64,000 bases of DNA, from NCBI RefSeq assembly GCF_010015445.1, contig NC_053121.1:25948434-26012433 (forward strand), read 5' to 3'. The position numbers and the translations under genes were made by a program. Positions 1 through 12,914 of this stretch are shown in pieces; position 1 is the stretch's first letter; every line of letters starts with the position of its first letter. The notes under the pieces were generated by a model. The model was not told where the DNA came from and did no database searches. It saw nothing but the letters and a program-made list of their open reading frames with translations. The stretch is from Perca fluviatilis. Its lineage: Eukaryota; Chordata; Actinopteri; Perciformes; Percidae.

Positions 1-176
1 GATTCGTTGTGTCGCGCAACTATTACGCCACTCAGTCGCGGAGATAAAAAAAATGTTAGTTGAGCGCAGAGAGGAGCAGCCATATGTCAATGGGAGCAGC
101 GTGGAGCGAAAGAAAAGAAAAAAGAGCAGAGTGGGGGTAGAGGAAATACAGAGAGAGACCGGAGAGACCAGTAATG

Positions 177-1009
177 CATACCTGTCAAGTATCCCGTTTT
201 GGCCGGGAAAGTCCCGTATTTTACCCTTCTTTCCCGCCGTCCTCCCGTATTAGTATTTTCCCGTAAATCTCCCGTATTTTATACGTTATTAAAAAATAAT
301 AATACCCCGGGCCCGAGCGGAGTAAAAAAAAAAAAAAAAAAACATTCCCAATCTGAGCTCTGTCACTAGCTTCGTGATAATTGCCACCTGCAGTAGCCTA
401 CTATGACTACAGGTACTGTAGGTGGCAGTTGTCGCGAGGTTAGTGTGTGACGTCAGATGATGAGTGACAATGCAGGGGGAAAAAAACAGAGACAGATGAT
501 GGACGCTACGACAGAGACGGTGCGCTGCCAAAACTTATGAAGGCTTTACTCTGCATTCCCCATAGCAATGCAAGTTCAGAAAGGGTGTTGAGGATGACGT
601 TAGACAACAGAACTGTCTGCGCTCTACTCTCATGTAAAAGTAACCACTCTGGCCCAGCCCAAAAATACACTCCTTCCAAAACAGTCTTAAAGAATGCAAA
701 GTCTGCAACAAATTTGTACAATAACTCACTAAAAGAGTAAAGAAAAGTTATGTGAAATGAAAAGAAAAACTGTAAAAGAAAAGCAATATGAAATGAAAAG
801 AATGTGTGGAATGAAAATAAAATGTAAAGACATGCAATGTTATAAATTGTAAATGTTTTCAGCATTCTGCATCAAGTGGTGATTTTAGCTTTCTTGTACA
901 CCTGTCTTAAAATGTAAGGGATACTGGAGCTTGGTTGGGGTGGTGGGACTGCTCGCGGTGGGCGCCGGAAAATTTCCCTTATTTTCAAATCCAAAATTTG
1001 ACAGGTATG
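177..1009 (+). mobile_element. hAT transposon remnant with transposase C-terminus
   Basis: Inverted ends CATACCTGTCAA at 177-188 and TTGACAGGTATG at 998-1009 bound the element. Flanking octamers CAGTAATG (169-176) and CCATAATG (1010-1017) agree at 6 of 8 positions, as expected for a worn hAT target duplication. The interior carries the transposase fragment annotated separately. Most of the transposase is missing, so the copy is a dead deletion derivative. Confidence 0.6.
519..740 (+). pseudogene. hAT transposase dimerisation-domain fragment
   Basis: The open frame reads LPKLMKALLCIPHSNASSER, then a short segment, then CALLSCKSNHSGPA, and ends NNSLKE before a stop. The IPHSNAxSERV motif and the following CALLSCK block are typical of the C-terminal dimerisation region of hAT transposases. 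The segment between SERV and CALLSCK looks shorter than in relatives, which suggests an internal deletion. The catalytic RNaseH-like part is absent. It lies inside the TIR-bounded element 177-1009. Confidence 0.65.
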
Positions 1010-1572
1010 CCATAATGTTGTTCTGAAACACACGGCGGAGGAAGAGAAATGAGTACGACCTAAGTCATCCAAAGTGTGGGAGCATTTCACACTAAATAAA
1101 TCAAAAACGTGTTAATTGCAAGATAAGCAAAAGCGACACGGCATGGCGCACCACGGTGATGAGTCAGCACCTAAAACGTAAACATGTTGGAGTCCTTGAT
1201 GAGGAGGAAGGGAGTTCAACAGCACGGTAAAGTCACTACACAATCCTACTTTTGTTCCGTTCTGAAGTGAGGAACGTAACGTCCCTCCAGTAGTACTCTT
1301 CTGGTGCTGCCGTTTACTCGTTATCCAGCTGACTAGCATAACAAGCTAGCGTTAGCTCGTTAATAACAGTAGTAAAGCAGGGGTGGTATAGTTTGCAAGA
1401 CTAAAGGACACGGTTTTATTCACTCGCCTTTTTTGGCCCATTAATTTTTCAATCTGTCATCTATATATTATGTGCTTTGTCCCATATCAGTTATTGTCGA
1501 CAAATATATTAGTGTGTGGTGTATAAATTAACTTAACTTGCACTTACTACAATGATGGTAATAATTTAATGA

Positions 1573-1573
<1 letters not shown>

Positions 1574-1607
<34 letters not shown>

Positions 1608-1646
1608 TGTGTGTGTTTCTCTCTGCGTGTCTGTCTGTGTGTGTGT
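1574..1646. repeat. (TG)n microsatellite
   Basis: A nearly pure TG run is followed by interrupted TGTCTG units. From 1010 to about 1740 nothing else is seen except low-complexity sequence. The minus-strand ORF near 1112-1339 has no recognisable motif. Confidence 0.95.
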
Positions 1647-1744
1647 CTTGTCTGTATCTGCTATTTGGGTTACTTACCTTTACACAACTAGTAACTAAAA
1701 CAACAAGTATGTATGTATTGAGTTGATGTAAATTAATGCTTTTT

Positions 1745-1831
1745 TGTTTTTTTTTATCCGATTCATCGATTAATCGAAAAAATAATCAACAGATTAATCA
1801 ATTATTAAAATAATCGTTAGTTGCAGCCCTA
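1745..1831 (-). mobile_element. hAT-type MITE end (TAGGGCTGCAACTAACG)
   Basis: Read on the minus strand from 1831, the sequence starts TAGGGCTGCAACTAACGATT and continues with AATCGATTAATC-type repeats. This is a terminus of a very common teleost non-autonomous hAT family. The opposite end was not identified. Confidence 0.55.
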
Positions 1832-2048
1832 ATGCCTATCGTACGCCAATCATCTCCAGGCAGAAGTTTGTATAATGCATGCACAATAAATGGTGTATCT
1901 TATTTTGCAGCTACTCATTGTGATTTGTACTGATTGATAACTAAAATAAGCACCAATAAGGCCATCCCTCTTCATCAACTTCTATCATTTAACCTACACT
2001 ACCCCCCACATCTGTAAGGTTAGCCCATCCACTAGCTCTGTAACTGAA

Positions 2049-2441
2049 ATGAGGAGTGAGAAGTATGATAATGGACAAGCTGTCAAGAGATGTGGCCTAT
2101 ATGACATAAGGGGTCAAACTTGTCTTGCTTTACATCAATTCCATAGCTTGGATTTGCTAGTTTTGTCATTTTCTGACAATACGATTGACTGGCAAGATTG
2201 TGGATCACAAGACACACCGAAACAACCTTCAACTCAAGTACAAAGATATCTGAAGGGCAATGGAAAGCACACACAATCAGACACATTCACAACTGCTGGC
2301 TGTGAGCATAATAGAAGCAATACAATAAGAGTAAGAGGTGAGGTCACTGTCATTATTAGACTTTGCTGCTACCCGACTGGCTGGACAGATTCAATGACTG
2401 TGAGTTTCACATACCCTCCTCCTCAATTCTCACAGAACTGA
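2049..2441 (+). other. Unsupported 130-codon ORF
   Basis: This is the longest plus-strand ORF in the window. It begins MRSEKYDNGQAVKRC and ends PPPQFSQN. No domain, repeat, signal peptide or familiar motif is visible. No splice structure or codon-use signal supports it, and one long ORF is expected by chance in 64 kb. The surrounding stretch 1832-2876 is otherwise featureless. It is recorded as probably non-coding. Confidence 0.1.
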
Positions 2442-2876
2442 CTTGGGGATGACAGTGAGAAAACCGCACTATCACATAGCCTGTTTCTCCACTGATAGGG
2501 CCTCTGAGATCCACATGCTCTTGTCCCTATGATCGCAGCCACACTGATGGTGAAAAAAGGAAAATGAACTGCATGGTAGGTGAACAGATGGATGCAAGAG
2601 ACAAAACCATTTCCTATGAATGTATTGAGACATGGAAAGGTGGCTTTTGATAGTTGCTTGTGGCACGAGTGATAGTATTTGGTAATCATTTGGCCGGAAA
2701 ACTGATCATAGTAACCATGGTAGCCAAGAAAAAGTGCTCAGTTAACTGCGATGGTGTTTCAGGGGAGCCATTCACAGGATCAGAGTGAAGCCATGGGATT
2801 ACAGTACAGACTATTGTTTACATGGGAATTACTGAGACAAACTGATGCATAAATGTGGCCTCTGAAGTGCATATAA

Positions 2877-4090
2877 TAGGGCTGCAGCTATCGAATATTT
2901 TAGTAATTGAGTATTCTACCGTATATTCCATCAATTAATCGAGTAATCATATAAGAAATACTTTTGTTTTATAGTAAATAGCAATAGTAAACAGTGTTTC
3001 CTTTAGGATTTTTTTTAGCAGTGGGGGCAGGTCTGTCCGAACAACAACTGGACTCATCCAATAACCTCTCAATAGTTCTACTTGTAGTTAAATGCATTAT
3101 GTCGGCAGGATAATTTAAAAGTCAACCGCGACAAAAACATTTTTTGTACAGCCCTATTTCTGATACCGTGGTGGCAAAAATTTTGCCGTGGTGGGCCGCC
3201 ACTACAAAATCAACATAGAGGAAACACTGGTAAATATACAAAAGGTTTCATTTTTAGAAAATGCAACACTTTTATTGCCTGATTTGCATACAATAACAGG
3301 AATAGATGCTAATATTTTTAAACACTGGCCGCATGGGCCACCCAGCCCCTAAATTAGGTGTCCAAAGTAATTTTTTGGTGGCCCAAATGTAAATCTTTTT
3401 CGCACCCCCTTCATGCCTCTAGCTCTTTACACTGCACAAAAAAGCTGTTCACTAAGCCCAGGTACATGTGACTGTACAAAGCTTACAGCAGGGCTATTCA
3501 ACTATACTGTTCAGGAGGACACAATCTCAGAAGGCTGATCTGAGTGAAGTTTAGAAAGAATGAAGAATGCAGACATCGTCTGCAATGCTCTGCATGGTCC
3601 GATGACGTTATTCACATGCATATTAAGTAGCCACGCGCAGGAGGCACTGGTAAAGAGAGAGGCGCTGGGCTGGTTTGTCTCCACCAGCAGCTAAATTTAC
3701 CGACAGCTTTCGATTGAGCTTTTTTCCAAAAATTCGCTATTTGCAGAGTAGCATGCTGTAGTTGTGTGTACAACGCTGGACGAGAGACTGCATGCAGACG
3801 TTAATGCTACCGTGTAACTTGTCCGCTCCAGACACACTGTATAGTTTTAATTTTTTTGCATCTTAAAATGATCCCAAACTTTCTGTTGTTTTCTCCGCCT
3901 GTCTCTTTTTTTAGCCTCTCACTATTTTCGCTCTCTTCCTTCATTTCCTTCAGTCTTCACGGCACGTGTCCACAGCAGCGGCAACACATTGTGCAACAGT
4001 AATAATCATCCATGCGGAAACAGCGGTACAGTTCCATCGTTTAAACGAAGCTTCGAGGCAAAAAATATATATATATATAGTATAGGTAAG
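2877..4090 (+). mobile_element. hAT-type element with TAGGGCTGCAGC terminus
   Basis: The left end TAGGGCTGCAGCTATCGAAT at 2877 and the following ATTAATCGAGTAATC block match a common teleost hAT MITE family. Further blocks recalled from that family occur at about 3690 (CAGCTTTCGATTGAGC) and 4040 (TTTAAACGAAGCTTCGAGG). The right TIR was not found, so the end is approximate. A second element (2992-3229) is inserted inside it. Confidence 0.45.
2992..3229 (-). mobile_element. CAGTGTTTCC-ended MITE, copy 1
   Basis: Ends CAGTGTTTCCTTTAGGATTT and AATCAACATAGAGGAAACAC form imperfect TIRs about 13-14 bp long. The same family occurs in the opposite orientation at 21738-21964. It lies within the element starting at 2877. 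A clean 8-bp target duplication is not visible; the flanks ATAGTAAA and GTAAATAT overlap only partly. The TIR resembles hAT-class ends. Confidence 0.65.
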
Positions 4091-4099
4091 TTTATGATT

Positions 4100-7000
4100 T
4101 TTAGAAATATACATTACTATCACTACCCTTTAGCTTTGATAACATGTGTCTACAAAATCTAGCCCAGGCTATTTTGGGATATCATTAGTTAAATTACCAC
4201 AACATTAAAGCTGTTATTTTCAGGGTACAAAACATGGCAACACTGGTATCTTCTGAATACACATTTCAAGTGGATCAGAGGAGAAACAGAGGGGGTTGTA
4301 TATTTAGTCTTTCCAGACATACAGGATTTCTGAAACATGTAAAATTATTCTAATGACTGCTGGCAGCAAGGCCTGCCAGTGTCTTTCATTGACACAGAAA
4401 AAAATTCTGTCTCCATGTTTCTAAGCCAGCACATGCACACAAATTATTCTCAGGTAACTCCTCACGCAAGAAAAAACATGTCCTTTCTTTAAGTTGTCTG
4501 CTGTATGCTTCAGTTTGCGTTCATGTCAAGCAAAATAAATAACTGCGGAGGCTGAGTGATGCATATGGTACACAAAAGTGCACAAGAAAGACAAAAGCTA
4601 TTTGAAAGACAAGTTAACGTGTGAATAACAGACAACATCAAAAACTCACCTCTGTTGTCAACATTCTTCAGTTATTAATATGAGCTTTGTAATACTGACC
4701 CTTGACACATTACTCATTCCCATGAACAAAAGACAGACTATGAGTTTTTCATTATGCTTTGGCCAGTTTCCTTCAAATAAACTGCCAGGGAAAAATACTG
4801 TGTAGCTCACAATACCAAATCAACCTCTATAATGTGAAGATGTCAACTTTATATTCAGTCATTTGTAGAGAGGGGTAATTTTCATTTTGATTTATAGACA
4901 AATAATACCAATCTTTCATCCACTGCTCTTGCAATGCCGCCAAAGGTTACAAAGGAAATTGAGATTTATCTTGAGCGTTGCTGCCAACGTAGAATAAAAG
5001 ATCAAGTTTTAAATAATCCACACACTTGTGAAAACAAAGACAAATGCAACATAAAAACAAAGTAGAAGGTCGTTCATAAATGCATTCATCACCTTAGCCA
5101 AGTAGGTGTATGTTAGTGGGTGTAAAGTGTGTAGAGCATGAGCGAAAGAGAAACAGCCCCACAGAAGAGATGCATAAATAAAGACAGTAAAAAATAAGCT
5201 CATTATATAAGTATAGACATATTTAATATTTAATCATAGTGGTCTGTTGGGGTGTAAGAAATGTGATAATAATAAAATTATCATACTATGGACCTAAAAA
5301 GTTTGTGTTCCACATGGACGTTAAATTGAGACATTTATGTTAGCGGAGTAGCGTGGGTAAGGAGAAGGTTGATTGGTTGAATTATTAGAACCTAGATTTA
5401 TCGCTAGACATTGATGCCATAATGACTCGCATAATCAAGACGAGTATACATGATTCAAAGGCAAGGCTTTTGGAGACATTAGAGGAGGAATCAAAAGTAA
5501 GGAAAAACAAGACTGAGAGTCTACAGCCATGCTAGGGGCTTTGAGGCTGTAGCTGACTGGCACAGCGGTACCTTCAGCTAAACGTCATCGTACTAACATG
5601 CTAATATGCTGATGTTTAGCAGGAGCAATGTTTTAACCATATTAGTTTAAAGTGTTACCGTAGCTAACATTTGCAAATTAGCAAACACAAACTACAGCTG
5701 AGGATGGTGGGAATGTCATTAGTTTTGCATTATTTGGGCATAAACCAAAACATTGAGAAACATTTAATTTTGACCTGATGATCACACTAGATAAAAAGTT
5801 AAGGCTCACCACATTTATTACAATTCATCCTCATGTGGACACTATTAATCTACAGATATGTTGAGTCTGTTTGGCTGACACGGTGTACACTTCAATCATA
5901 GCTAAAAGGTATTTCAAGTTCTAGAGATTATAGATGTTAAAACCTTTCAGAGCCATGAAGAAGTCATCTTGCCCAAGCTTGTTATCTTCTCATCAAACCT
6001 CCTCTCACAGCCTCTTTGCATATAAAAGACAGGGTGTAAAAGGAGGAAGACCTTGAGGGGACTCTACACATGACCAGATACACATAATGTCTGCCAAAGG
6101 GCATATCCATCACATCAGGGCAAAACTGACTATTGATCAGCAGCCAGGACAACAACGACTTGTATGTCAATCTAAAAATATTTTCTTTTACCTTTTAATT
6201 TTCCCTCACCACTTTTTTAATGACACAAAATGGGATTTCCCCCCCAATAAAAATCGTGTTTTGTCTTTTTTTATTTTTTCATTTAGCTGTTGGGGGCACC
6301 TGAGAGTGAATAGGAGATGAAGTGGTAGGCAGACTAGAGTACATCAGAGGAAAGAGACAAAAGGATAAACACAACTCTGTGTTCCCCTTTTAGGAGGAAT
6401 CAAAGCAGCTCCAGTTGCAGGTGTGAAAGTGATATTGTTGTTGTGACAAAGCAGTCACATACCTCGGATCATGCAATGTTAAAAACAGCAGGCAGCAAAA
6501 TGGCAAATGAGGAAATGTAAGGGACAGCATAAACATGAGAAGGAGGGAAAAAATTTTTTACTTATCTATTTGTAAATAATTAAAGGCACTACTTGTGCTG
6601 TTATAAATAATTATACACATATAGAAGAATTATATTGTTACACCATACCAGAAAATAGACAATGTTGTCTGTAGACAATGCAATTAATCTCACTCAGAGG
6701 ACACAAATCCACACTCCAAACAATAACAATTGCATTTTCCCATCAATGTTGCACTAATTGCGTGCACATAAAAGGCTAAATCCTTTTTACTTATGCTCTA
6801 TTTCCTCTTTTAATTTGCATTTTCCTTAAAAACCCCATGTTACAGAACTATTATCATAATGAAGGATTTGTTTTCTGATTAGAACTGATGGCCACCCCAA
6901 GAGCAAAACCATAAGGTTAAAATATGTGATGGTTAATCTGCAAATGCCTACTGTCTGCCGCAATAATCAGAAACTCTAGTCTTTTCAATAAAGCAAGATG

Positions 7001-8840
7001 CAATTAATATTAGGGAGAAATTTATTTTCTAATATGATACAACATATAGTTTAAAATATATAAATATATAACATTTGTATTATAAAAATGTTGTATTTAT
7101 AGAAAACTAGAAACTGTCAAAGTCACTTTGTTACATTAGTTTTCACTAAAACCGAATACATGCATTACTTGCATGTAGTGCTAGTAATGCAGTGCTATTA
7201 CATTAATTGATATAACATTAATTATTACAGCAACAGCACACTGCAATATAGCATATCTAAAATGTAGTGTAAAGTGTAATGCAGTATTTCATGTATTTCC
7301 TTCCCAGCCAACACCGGTATCTATAAAAACTGTTGAAAAGAAAAACAACTCTTGCACATCGGGTCATCTAATATCTTAAAACTGCAAGATCTATAATGGA
7401 GTAGGAGAAAACACTAGCCAAGAAGAATAAAAAATGACATGAGAACTACATAACTGTGAAGTTACAACATTTGAATGGAAGTAGGGGCTGGAGCCAAAGA
7501 GCAAAAGTACAGCCAAACACCGAAAAACTGCACTTTGCTGCACTGTACCTCACACTTTGGAAGGAGGTATTGTTTACAATGGGGGTCATGTCTGTGAGAC
7601 TTTATTGCTTTCGGCAGCCATCAGAGCCGCAGCCCAGTGCCAGATCTCTAGAGGAATTATAAATGGAGTCAATTACAATACATTTTGATGCATGGGAAAG
7701 TTTAGACATTGACCTGGGGTGATGACAATTCCCCAGGAAGTGCTGAGGAAATCAGTGATGTGCTGGTGCTATACTTGAGTCTCTGCCTTCTGCAATAAAA
7801 AGAATAAGGAACTCACAGGGGCACAATGGTTTACCCCCTTTTCCCCAACAATCAACCATCTAAACGCTGGTCATGCACTTACTTGAAAATGGTCATTTCT
7901 CTTTCCCAAGACATAGTTCTTCTGTGATATTGTTATGATATGTTTCAGGTGTCACACAAACAACAGAAAGGTATGAGTTAGGAGTCTTCAACTGGGTGGC
8001 TGCAAGAGTTTTTTTTTTTTTTTTTTAAAGGCAAGGCATTTGGTGCATTAAAGATACTGATGGGACATGAGTGACCGTAGCCTGAGGTGCCAAGTGTCTG
8101 TTTTCATGCAGTTTTTGACTGTACTATTGTCAGTGCTGGCTGAGTTGTTGAAATGAGTGAGCTGTTGAGGGAAGTAGATGGCTAAGCTGGAGGATATTTT
8201 TGAGTTAAAATTCAGCTCTGTCCTCATCAAGTTAAATTAACAGATAGTCTCTGCTATAATTGGGAAAGCCACACATGCTAGTACAACAACTAATTAATTA
8301 CAGTTTGTTAATCACTGCTTAGTGGCTAAATGACTGAAAACTGGTCAACTGGATCAACTTTGACTGAACAAGTAAATACAAACAGATATAATTTCAACAT
8401 AAAACAACAATAACAGACTTGTAATGCCAAAACAAACCAGACTGTATGTACAGAAACAAATAGATTCTGGATGCAGGGGAAGGGCATGACTTGTGTGAGT
8501 GTAGTAGACAGGAGAGATGCTCAGAGATGGGGGTGTGGCGGTCGTGATAGCCTGCAGAGGTTGACTCATGCCTCTAACCTCATTCACAACTTCAAAGTTA
8601 CACCTTATCACACAGCCGAGGCGATTTCACCTGACACCTTCAAGGGACACACTTCAGTTGACATTTCTAGAACTAAAACCAAAATTTGGCTACCCTGAGA
8701 TCTGCAAAACGCAGCACAAAGAAATTACTAAATGAAGCAAAAACAAAACCCTAGCTTTTAAATATTTCAAATTAAGTACATCAATTAATATGCAGTATAA
8801 TATGCAGCCATTACCATGGTGTGAGCCCTAGGGTGACACG
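4100..8840. other. AT-rich stretch without genes
   Basis: No exon, RNA gene or complete transposon is recognised. About 5545-5890 resembles an interspersed repeat of perciform fish (GCTGATGTTTAGCAGG, then GCTGAGGATGGTGGGAATGT and TTTTGACCTGATGATC). There is a T-run near 8010-8028. Short ORFs here show no motifs. Confidence 0.5.
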
Positions 8841-8841
8841 C

Positions 8842-8862
8842 TCACACACACACACACAAAAC

Positions 8863-8924
<62 letters not shown>
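8842..8924. repeat. (CA)n microsatellite
   Basis: This is a long CA run with one short interruption (AAAACACAG). It creates false His-Thr and Cys-Val ORFs on the two strands. Between 8925 and about 9800 only AT-rich sequence is seen. Confidence 0.97.
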
Positions 8925-8926
<2 letters not shown>

Positions 8927-9818
8927 AGTACAACATGACCAATTTATCTGACATACTTTGGAATTCCATTTCAAATATGAATATAGGAAGGATTGCTCTG
9001 AAATGAAAGGTTTCGATATAAACATATTTGCCATGCTATCATCTTCAATTATGTGTGATTTACTTTCTAAATCATGTATCATAGCCAAATTCGAGAGGGT
9101 TAAATATGCCGTTTGCAATGTAGCCTATACATTTTATGTCATATAAAAAAAACAGCAACTGTATAATTCTGAATGTCTGATGTTTGGTGCTGAGGTAATG
9201 TACAGTGAGTTTATTAGCTTTTTAGCTAAAAAAAAAACAAAGCAGCATGCTGCTGCTGCAAAATAAGGTTGATGAGAGCAAAGTTGGGAGCCAAAAAACC
9301 AACCAAAAATTTACTAAAAACAGCTTAAAGGTTCCATGAGAAGAACTGCAGAGTCAGGTGATAATTCTCTGTGGATTCAGTGAATGCTTTTCATATCTTT
9401 TTCATGAAAACTTGTCACCGTTAATCCATCATAACTGACCTCAAGTTGACCACAGTGTTTTATAAAAAGGAAACTAGTAACTAAAGCCACCGCTGAAGCA
9501 TATGTTTTTAAGTATCACTTCAAAATTTAAAATGACTAAACTCTAGTGGTCAATTGAGGAATAGTCTAGATAAACGACAGTACATTTCCAGGATAATTGC
9601 CTCACATCTGGCGCTGTCGGCTGTTCCGCCAGATGTCCCTCGCCTTCCGCTCTCTGTGTATCGCCGTTCTCAAACTCTGTTCCCTTCGGGAAACAACCAC
9701 AAACTTCGATGTTCGATGTTCACAGCATTTACTATCTAACTGGGATTGTAATTGGTTTATAGAAGTGCAAACAACCCGGAGCGTTTTTTTTTCTCCTATC
9801 CTGGAATGTATGTTTTGT

Positions 9819-11005
9819 CAGCCTGTTCTCATGAACCATTCGTTCAAAAAGCTACGCAAAGTAAAGCACTGTATAATTCGTAAGCATTCCACGTTTTTTT
9901 GGCTGTATTCATTACATTGATTGTTAACGTATAGGACTTTCAAGCCAGAGAGCGGAGTTCGCTTCCCAGGGAAAACTAAAGCCTTTCAACCAGGAATTGT
10001 GTCCCTTGTGAGTGTTTTAATCCTAACCACGATCTTTTTCCTAATCTTAACTAGTTGTTTTGGTGCCTAAAAAAACCATAATGTCCGCAGAAACGTCCGG
10101 CAGATCGCGGTGCTTTGTACCCAGCTCAAAGTCACCTATTTTCAGGTAACTAAACGACCAACTACCAATGATACAACAGAGGTCTGTAGCCTGCGTCACG
10201 AAGCTCTGTAGTGCCTTAAAGGAACACGCCGACTTATTGGGAATTTAGCTTATTCACCGTAACCCCCAGAGTTAGACAAGTCGATACCCTTCTCATCTCC
10301 GTGCGTGCTGTAAAGCTGTCTGACGTCTCCAGCGGCATCAGCCCATCACAGAACAGGCAGGTGAATGGTTCCAGTAATCCTACTGCTCCGAATAAGTGAC
10401 AAAATAACGCCAACATGTTCCTATTTACATGTTGTGATTTGTAGAGTCACAGCGTGTACAAAAAACAACGTAACATGAGACACAGCCATCTTCTAACCGT
10501 AAACAAACCCGGGAACTATATTCTCAGGCGGAAGAATATGGTACGCCGAGTGATATGCTCGCAGCAAGCCTGTCTAAGAATATAGTTCCGGTTTGTTTTA
10601 CGGTTAGAAGATGGCTGTTTCTCATGTTACGTTATTTTGTACACGCTAATGTTACATGACAATATGTAAAGAGGAACTATGTTAACGATAATTTGTCGCA
10701 CTATCTGGTTCCGAACAGTAGGCTAGTTGGAACCAGTTACCTGCAGGATCTGTGCTGGGCTAAGCTAATGCTGGACCCGTCAGACAGCGTTACAGCACGC
10801 ACGGAGATGAGAAGGGTATGTATCGACTTGTCTTACTCTGGGGGTTACGGTGAATAAGCTAAATTCCCAATAAGTCGGCGTGTTCCTTTAAACAACTAGC
10901 AACTGCCGCTCGGCGTCACGTGACCAGCCGGCGGCCTCCTTATTTCGTAGGATGTCATACGTTTTGGTGTGAATACATATTCGTACGATATCATACGGAC
11001 CATGA
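9819..11005. mobile_element. Older interspersed repeat split by a TTAA element
   Basis: The segments 9819-10215 and 10892-11005 resemble two parts of one common fish repeat. The first has CAGCCTGTTCTCATGAACC, ATTCGTAAGCATTCC and a block with AGTTCGCTTCCCAGGG. The second has CGGCGTCACGTGACC and ATACATATTCGTACGATATC. The 676-bp element at 10216-10891 sits between them. Family assignment and boundaries are from memory and uncertain. Confidence 0.35.
10216..10891. mobile_element. TTAA-flanked foldback element, family A copy 1
   Basis: TTAA at 10216-10219 and 10888-10891 flank inverted ends AGGAACACGCCGACTTATTG and its complement. The inverted arms run for roughly 300 bp on each side, including GTTAGACAAGTCGATAC and GCAGTAGGATTACTGG-type blocks, with a short centre near 10540-10560. 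No transposase is encoded. TTAA duplications are characteristic of piggyBac-superfamily insertions, but the AG terminus is not the usual CCC. A second copy lies at 42502-43172 in the same orientation. Confidence 0.8.
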
Positions 11006-11918
11006 CAATGCCTTGGTGTAATAAAGCAAGACTTTCCGCATCGCTGTGGAGTAAGGTCAAGCAACGTAAGACTAGTTGAGGAGTGGACCCCTAACTCCAA
11101 CTGGATACCCTGCTTTTTGGATAAACAGTACTTCAGCTCAACAGTAAGCCAATCTTTAAGACTTGCTTTACAGATGCACCACTTTCTATAATACAACCCC
11201 AATCACTGCTACTGTAACCTTTAGTGAAATAAAGATAAACTAATTGATTTATTTAAGTTCACATTAATGCTTATGGAATTTCTAAGTAATCTCAGTGGGG
11301 AACTGATGGTGAGTTGTCATTAACAGCAGCATCAAGGTCATCTGGCTGGGTATATTTTTTGCCTTGATTGTAAGTCTTCATACTTTTTTGCTTTTCCGCT
11401 CTATTACACATTCACATCCAAAACATCTTGCTTAGATTTTCCTGTCTCTCCCTCATCCTGTATCTTAGTCATTTTTTGTTATCTCTCTTTCCCCTCCTGT
11501 CATTCAGGTCTCTGTTATGTTCCCATTTGTAGCTCAATAGCTCCCTCTGTGAGAGATACCATTGCCAGACAGAGGAAACTCTTTGTATGGGCATATTTAA
11601 ACATTGGTTTCTGGTTGAGACAGCTGAGTTTGACTCTTTCTATACAGTTCATAAGGAGGATTGCTTACTCAGAACTTGACAGATGTAAATTGCAAATACT
11701 TGTTTCACACAATGGAATGGTTTATTTGACAACAGTGTTTTTATTGTGATGATGGAAATAAGTTATGGTACTGCTTAAATAAACTGTGAATGTAAAATAT
11801 AACCTTTGATCATGCTCTTATTAAACTCTGAGATCTTCAAGGAAAACAGATGCATATATTAGGATTAGTAATACCTTACACTACAAGAGGTAAATCTCAT
11901 TGACCTTGCATACAGTGG
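11006..11918. other. No genes seen
   Basis: Unique-looking AT-rich sequence. A 66-codon plus-strand ORF at 11549-11749 has no recognisable motif. Confidence 0.5.
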
Positions 11919-11928
11919 ACACACACAC

Positions 11929-11966
<38 letters not shown>
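11919..11966. repeat. (AC)n(AT)n compound microsatellite
   Basis: An AC run at 11919-11931 passes directly into an AT run ending at 11966. Confidence 0.95.
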
Positions 11967-11969
<3 letters not shown>

Positions 11970-12382
11970 TCTATTTCATTTGCAAAAATCTGTCTGCTCA
12001 AATTATCACCTTGACCGCTGAGCATATTTTAGATCTTAATTTGTTTATGCTTAACCGTCTAACATGTGTGGTGGTGCATGACTCATGAGAAGAGTGTGAG
12101 GGTGGAAAATGACTCAGGAACTGTTTGTCTCCCTCTCTTCCTTTTGATGAACCGAAGCAGAAATATTTGTTCCCCCAATCATCACATATTGGAATAAAAC
12201 CTTCATTTACATACATATTCTTGCTGTTTGTCCAGAAAAAAATATCACATACATTATTACTCCGTGTTCGCCATGGACATGTGAGTGAAGAATTTCTTTC
12301 TTTTTCTTTTATGGGATTCACAAGTTTGATAATATGACTTTGCAACTGAAAGGGTCTACATCAGGTTTTTGTTCTGATGTAG

Positions 12383-12914
12383 ATTCCACACTTTGGGAAA
12401 TGTGTTTACACACTTTGAGATTTAGATGCACGGATATATACTGTACCTCGTACTATATCTGTCCAAAACATTATCCTAGTTTAGCATAAAGACTATTTTT
12501 ACTACTATGTTTTATTTATTTCTAACAAGTAGTATGCACAATTATTGTAGGGTGCTTTTGTAGATGTTGCTCCATCCCTAGAAACAGAAACAGCTAGCCT
12601 GGCCCCAAAACTCACTTAGCATTAACATAGTATTGGTTGTTTATTTAATCCATTAAAAAAATACATAGAAATGACAAGTTGCAGTTTAATTGTGGGTTAG
12701 GTGCTACACTATTTCTGTACACAAATTGTTGTACAGATTAAACAAAAACCTTTTGACAAAGCCAGGCTAGCGGTTTCCCCCCTATTTCCTATCCAATAAT
12801 CCCCTGGCTGGTTTCATATTGAACGGACAAATATGAGAGTGATATTGGTCTTCTCACCCAATTCTCTAAAAAGTGAATAAGCATGTTTCCCAAAATGTCA
12901 AACTATTCCTTTAA
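12383..12914 (-). mobile_element. TTAA-ended interspersed repeat, family H
   Basis: On the minus strand it starts TTAAAGGAATAGTTTGACAT (from 12914), followed by TTTTGGGAAACATGCTTATTC. Diverged blocks of a very common perciform repeat are visible on the plus strand: GTTTAGCATAAAGACT, CAGCTAGCCTGGC and GACAAGTTGCAGTTTAATTG. The distal end near 12383 (CCACACTTTGGGAAATGTG) is a degenerate inverted copy of the start. No protein is encoded. Confidence 0.6.

Noticed and set aside
2049..2441. 130-codon ORF as a gene
   Set aside because: No motif, splice context or codon bias supports it; it is expected by chance.
5950..6030. Minus-strand RFDEKITSL resembling the next diaph2 exon (KFVEKMTSF)
   Set aside because: There is no flanking FH2 similarity, the frame reaches a stop shortly after, and no acceptor or donor fits.
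8821..9118. ORFs rich in His-Thr or Cys-Val on both strands
   Set aside because: They are translations of the (CA)n microsatellite, not proteins.
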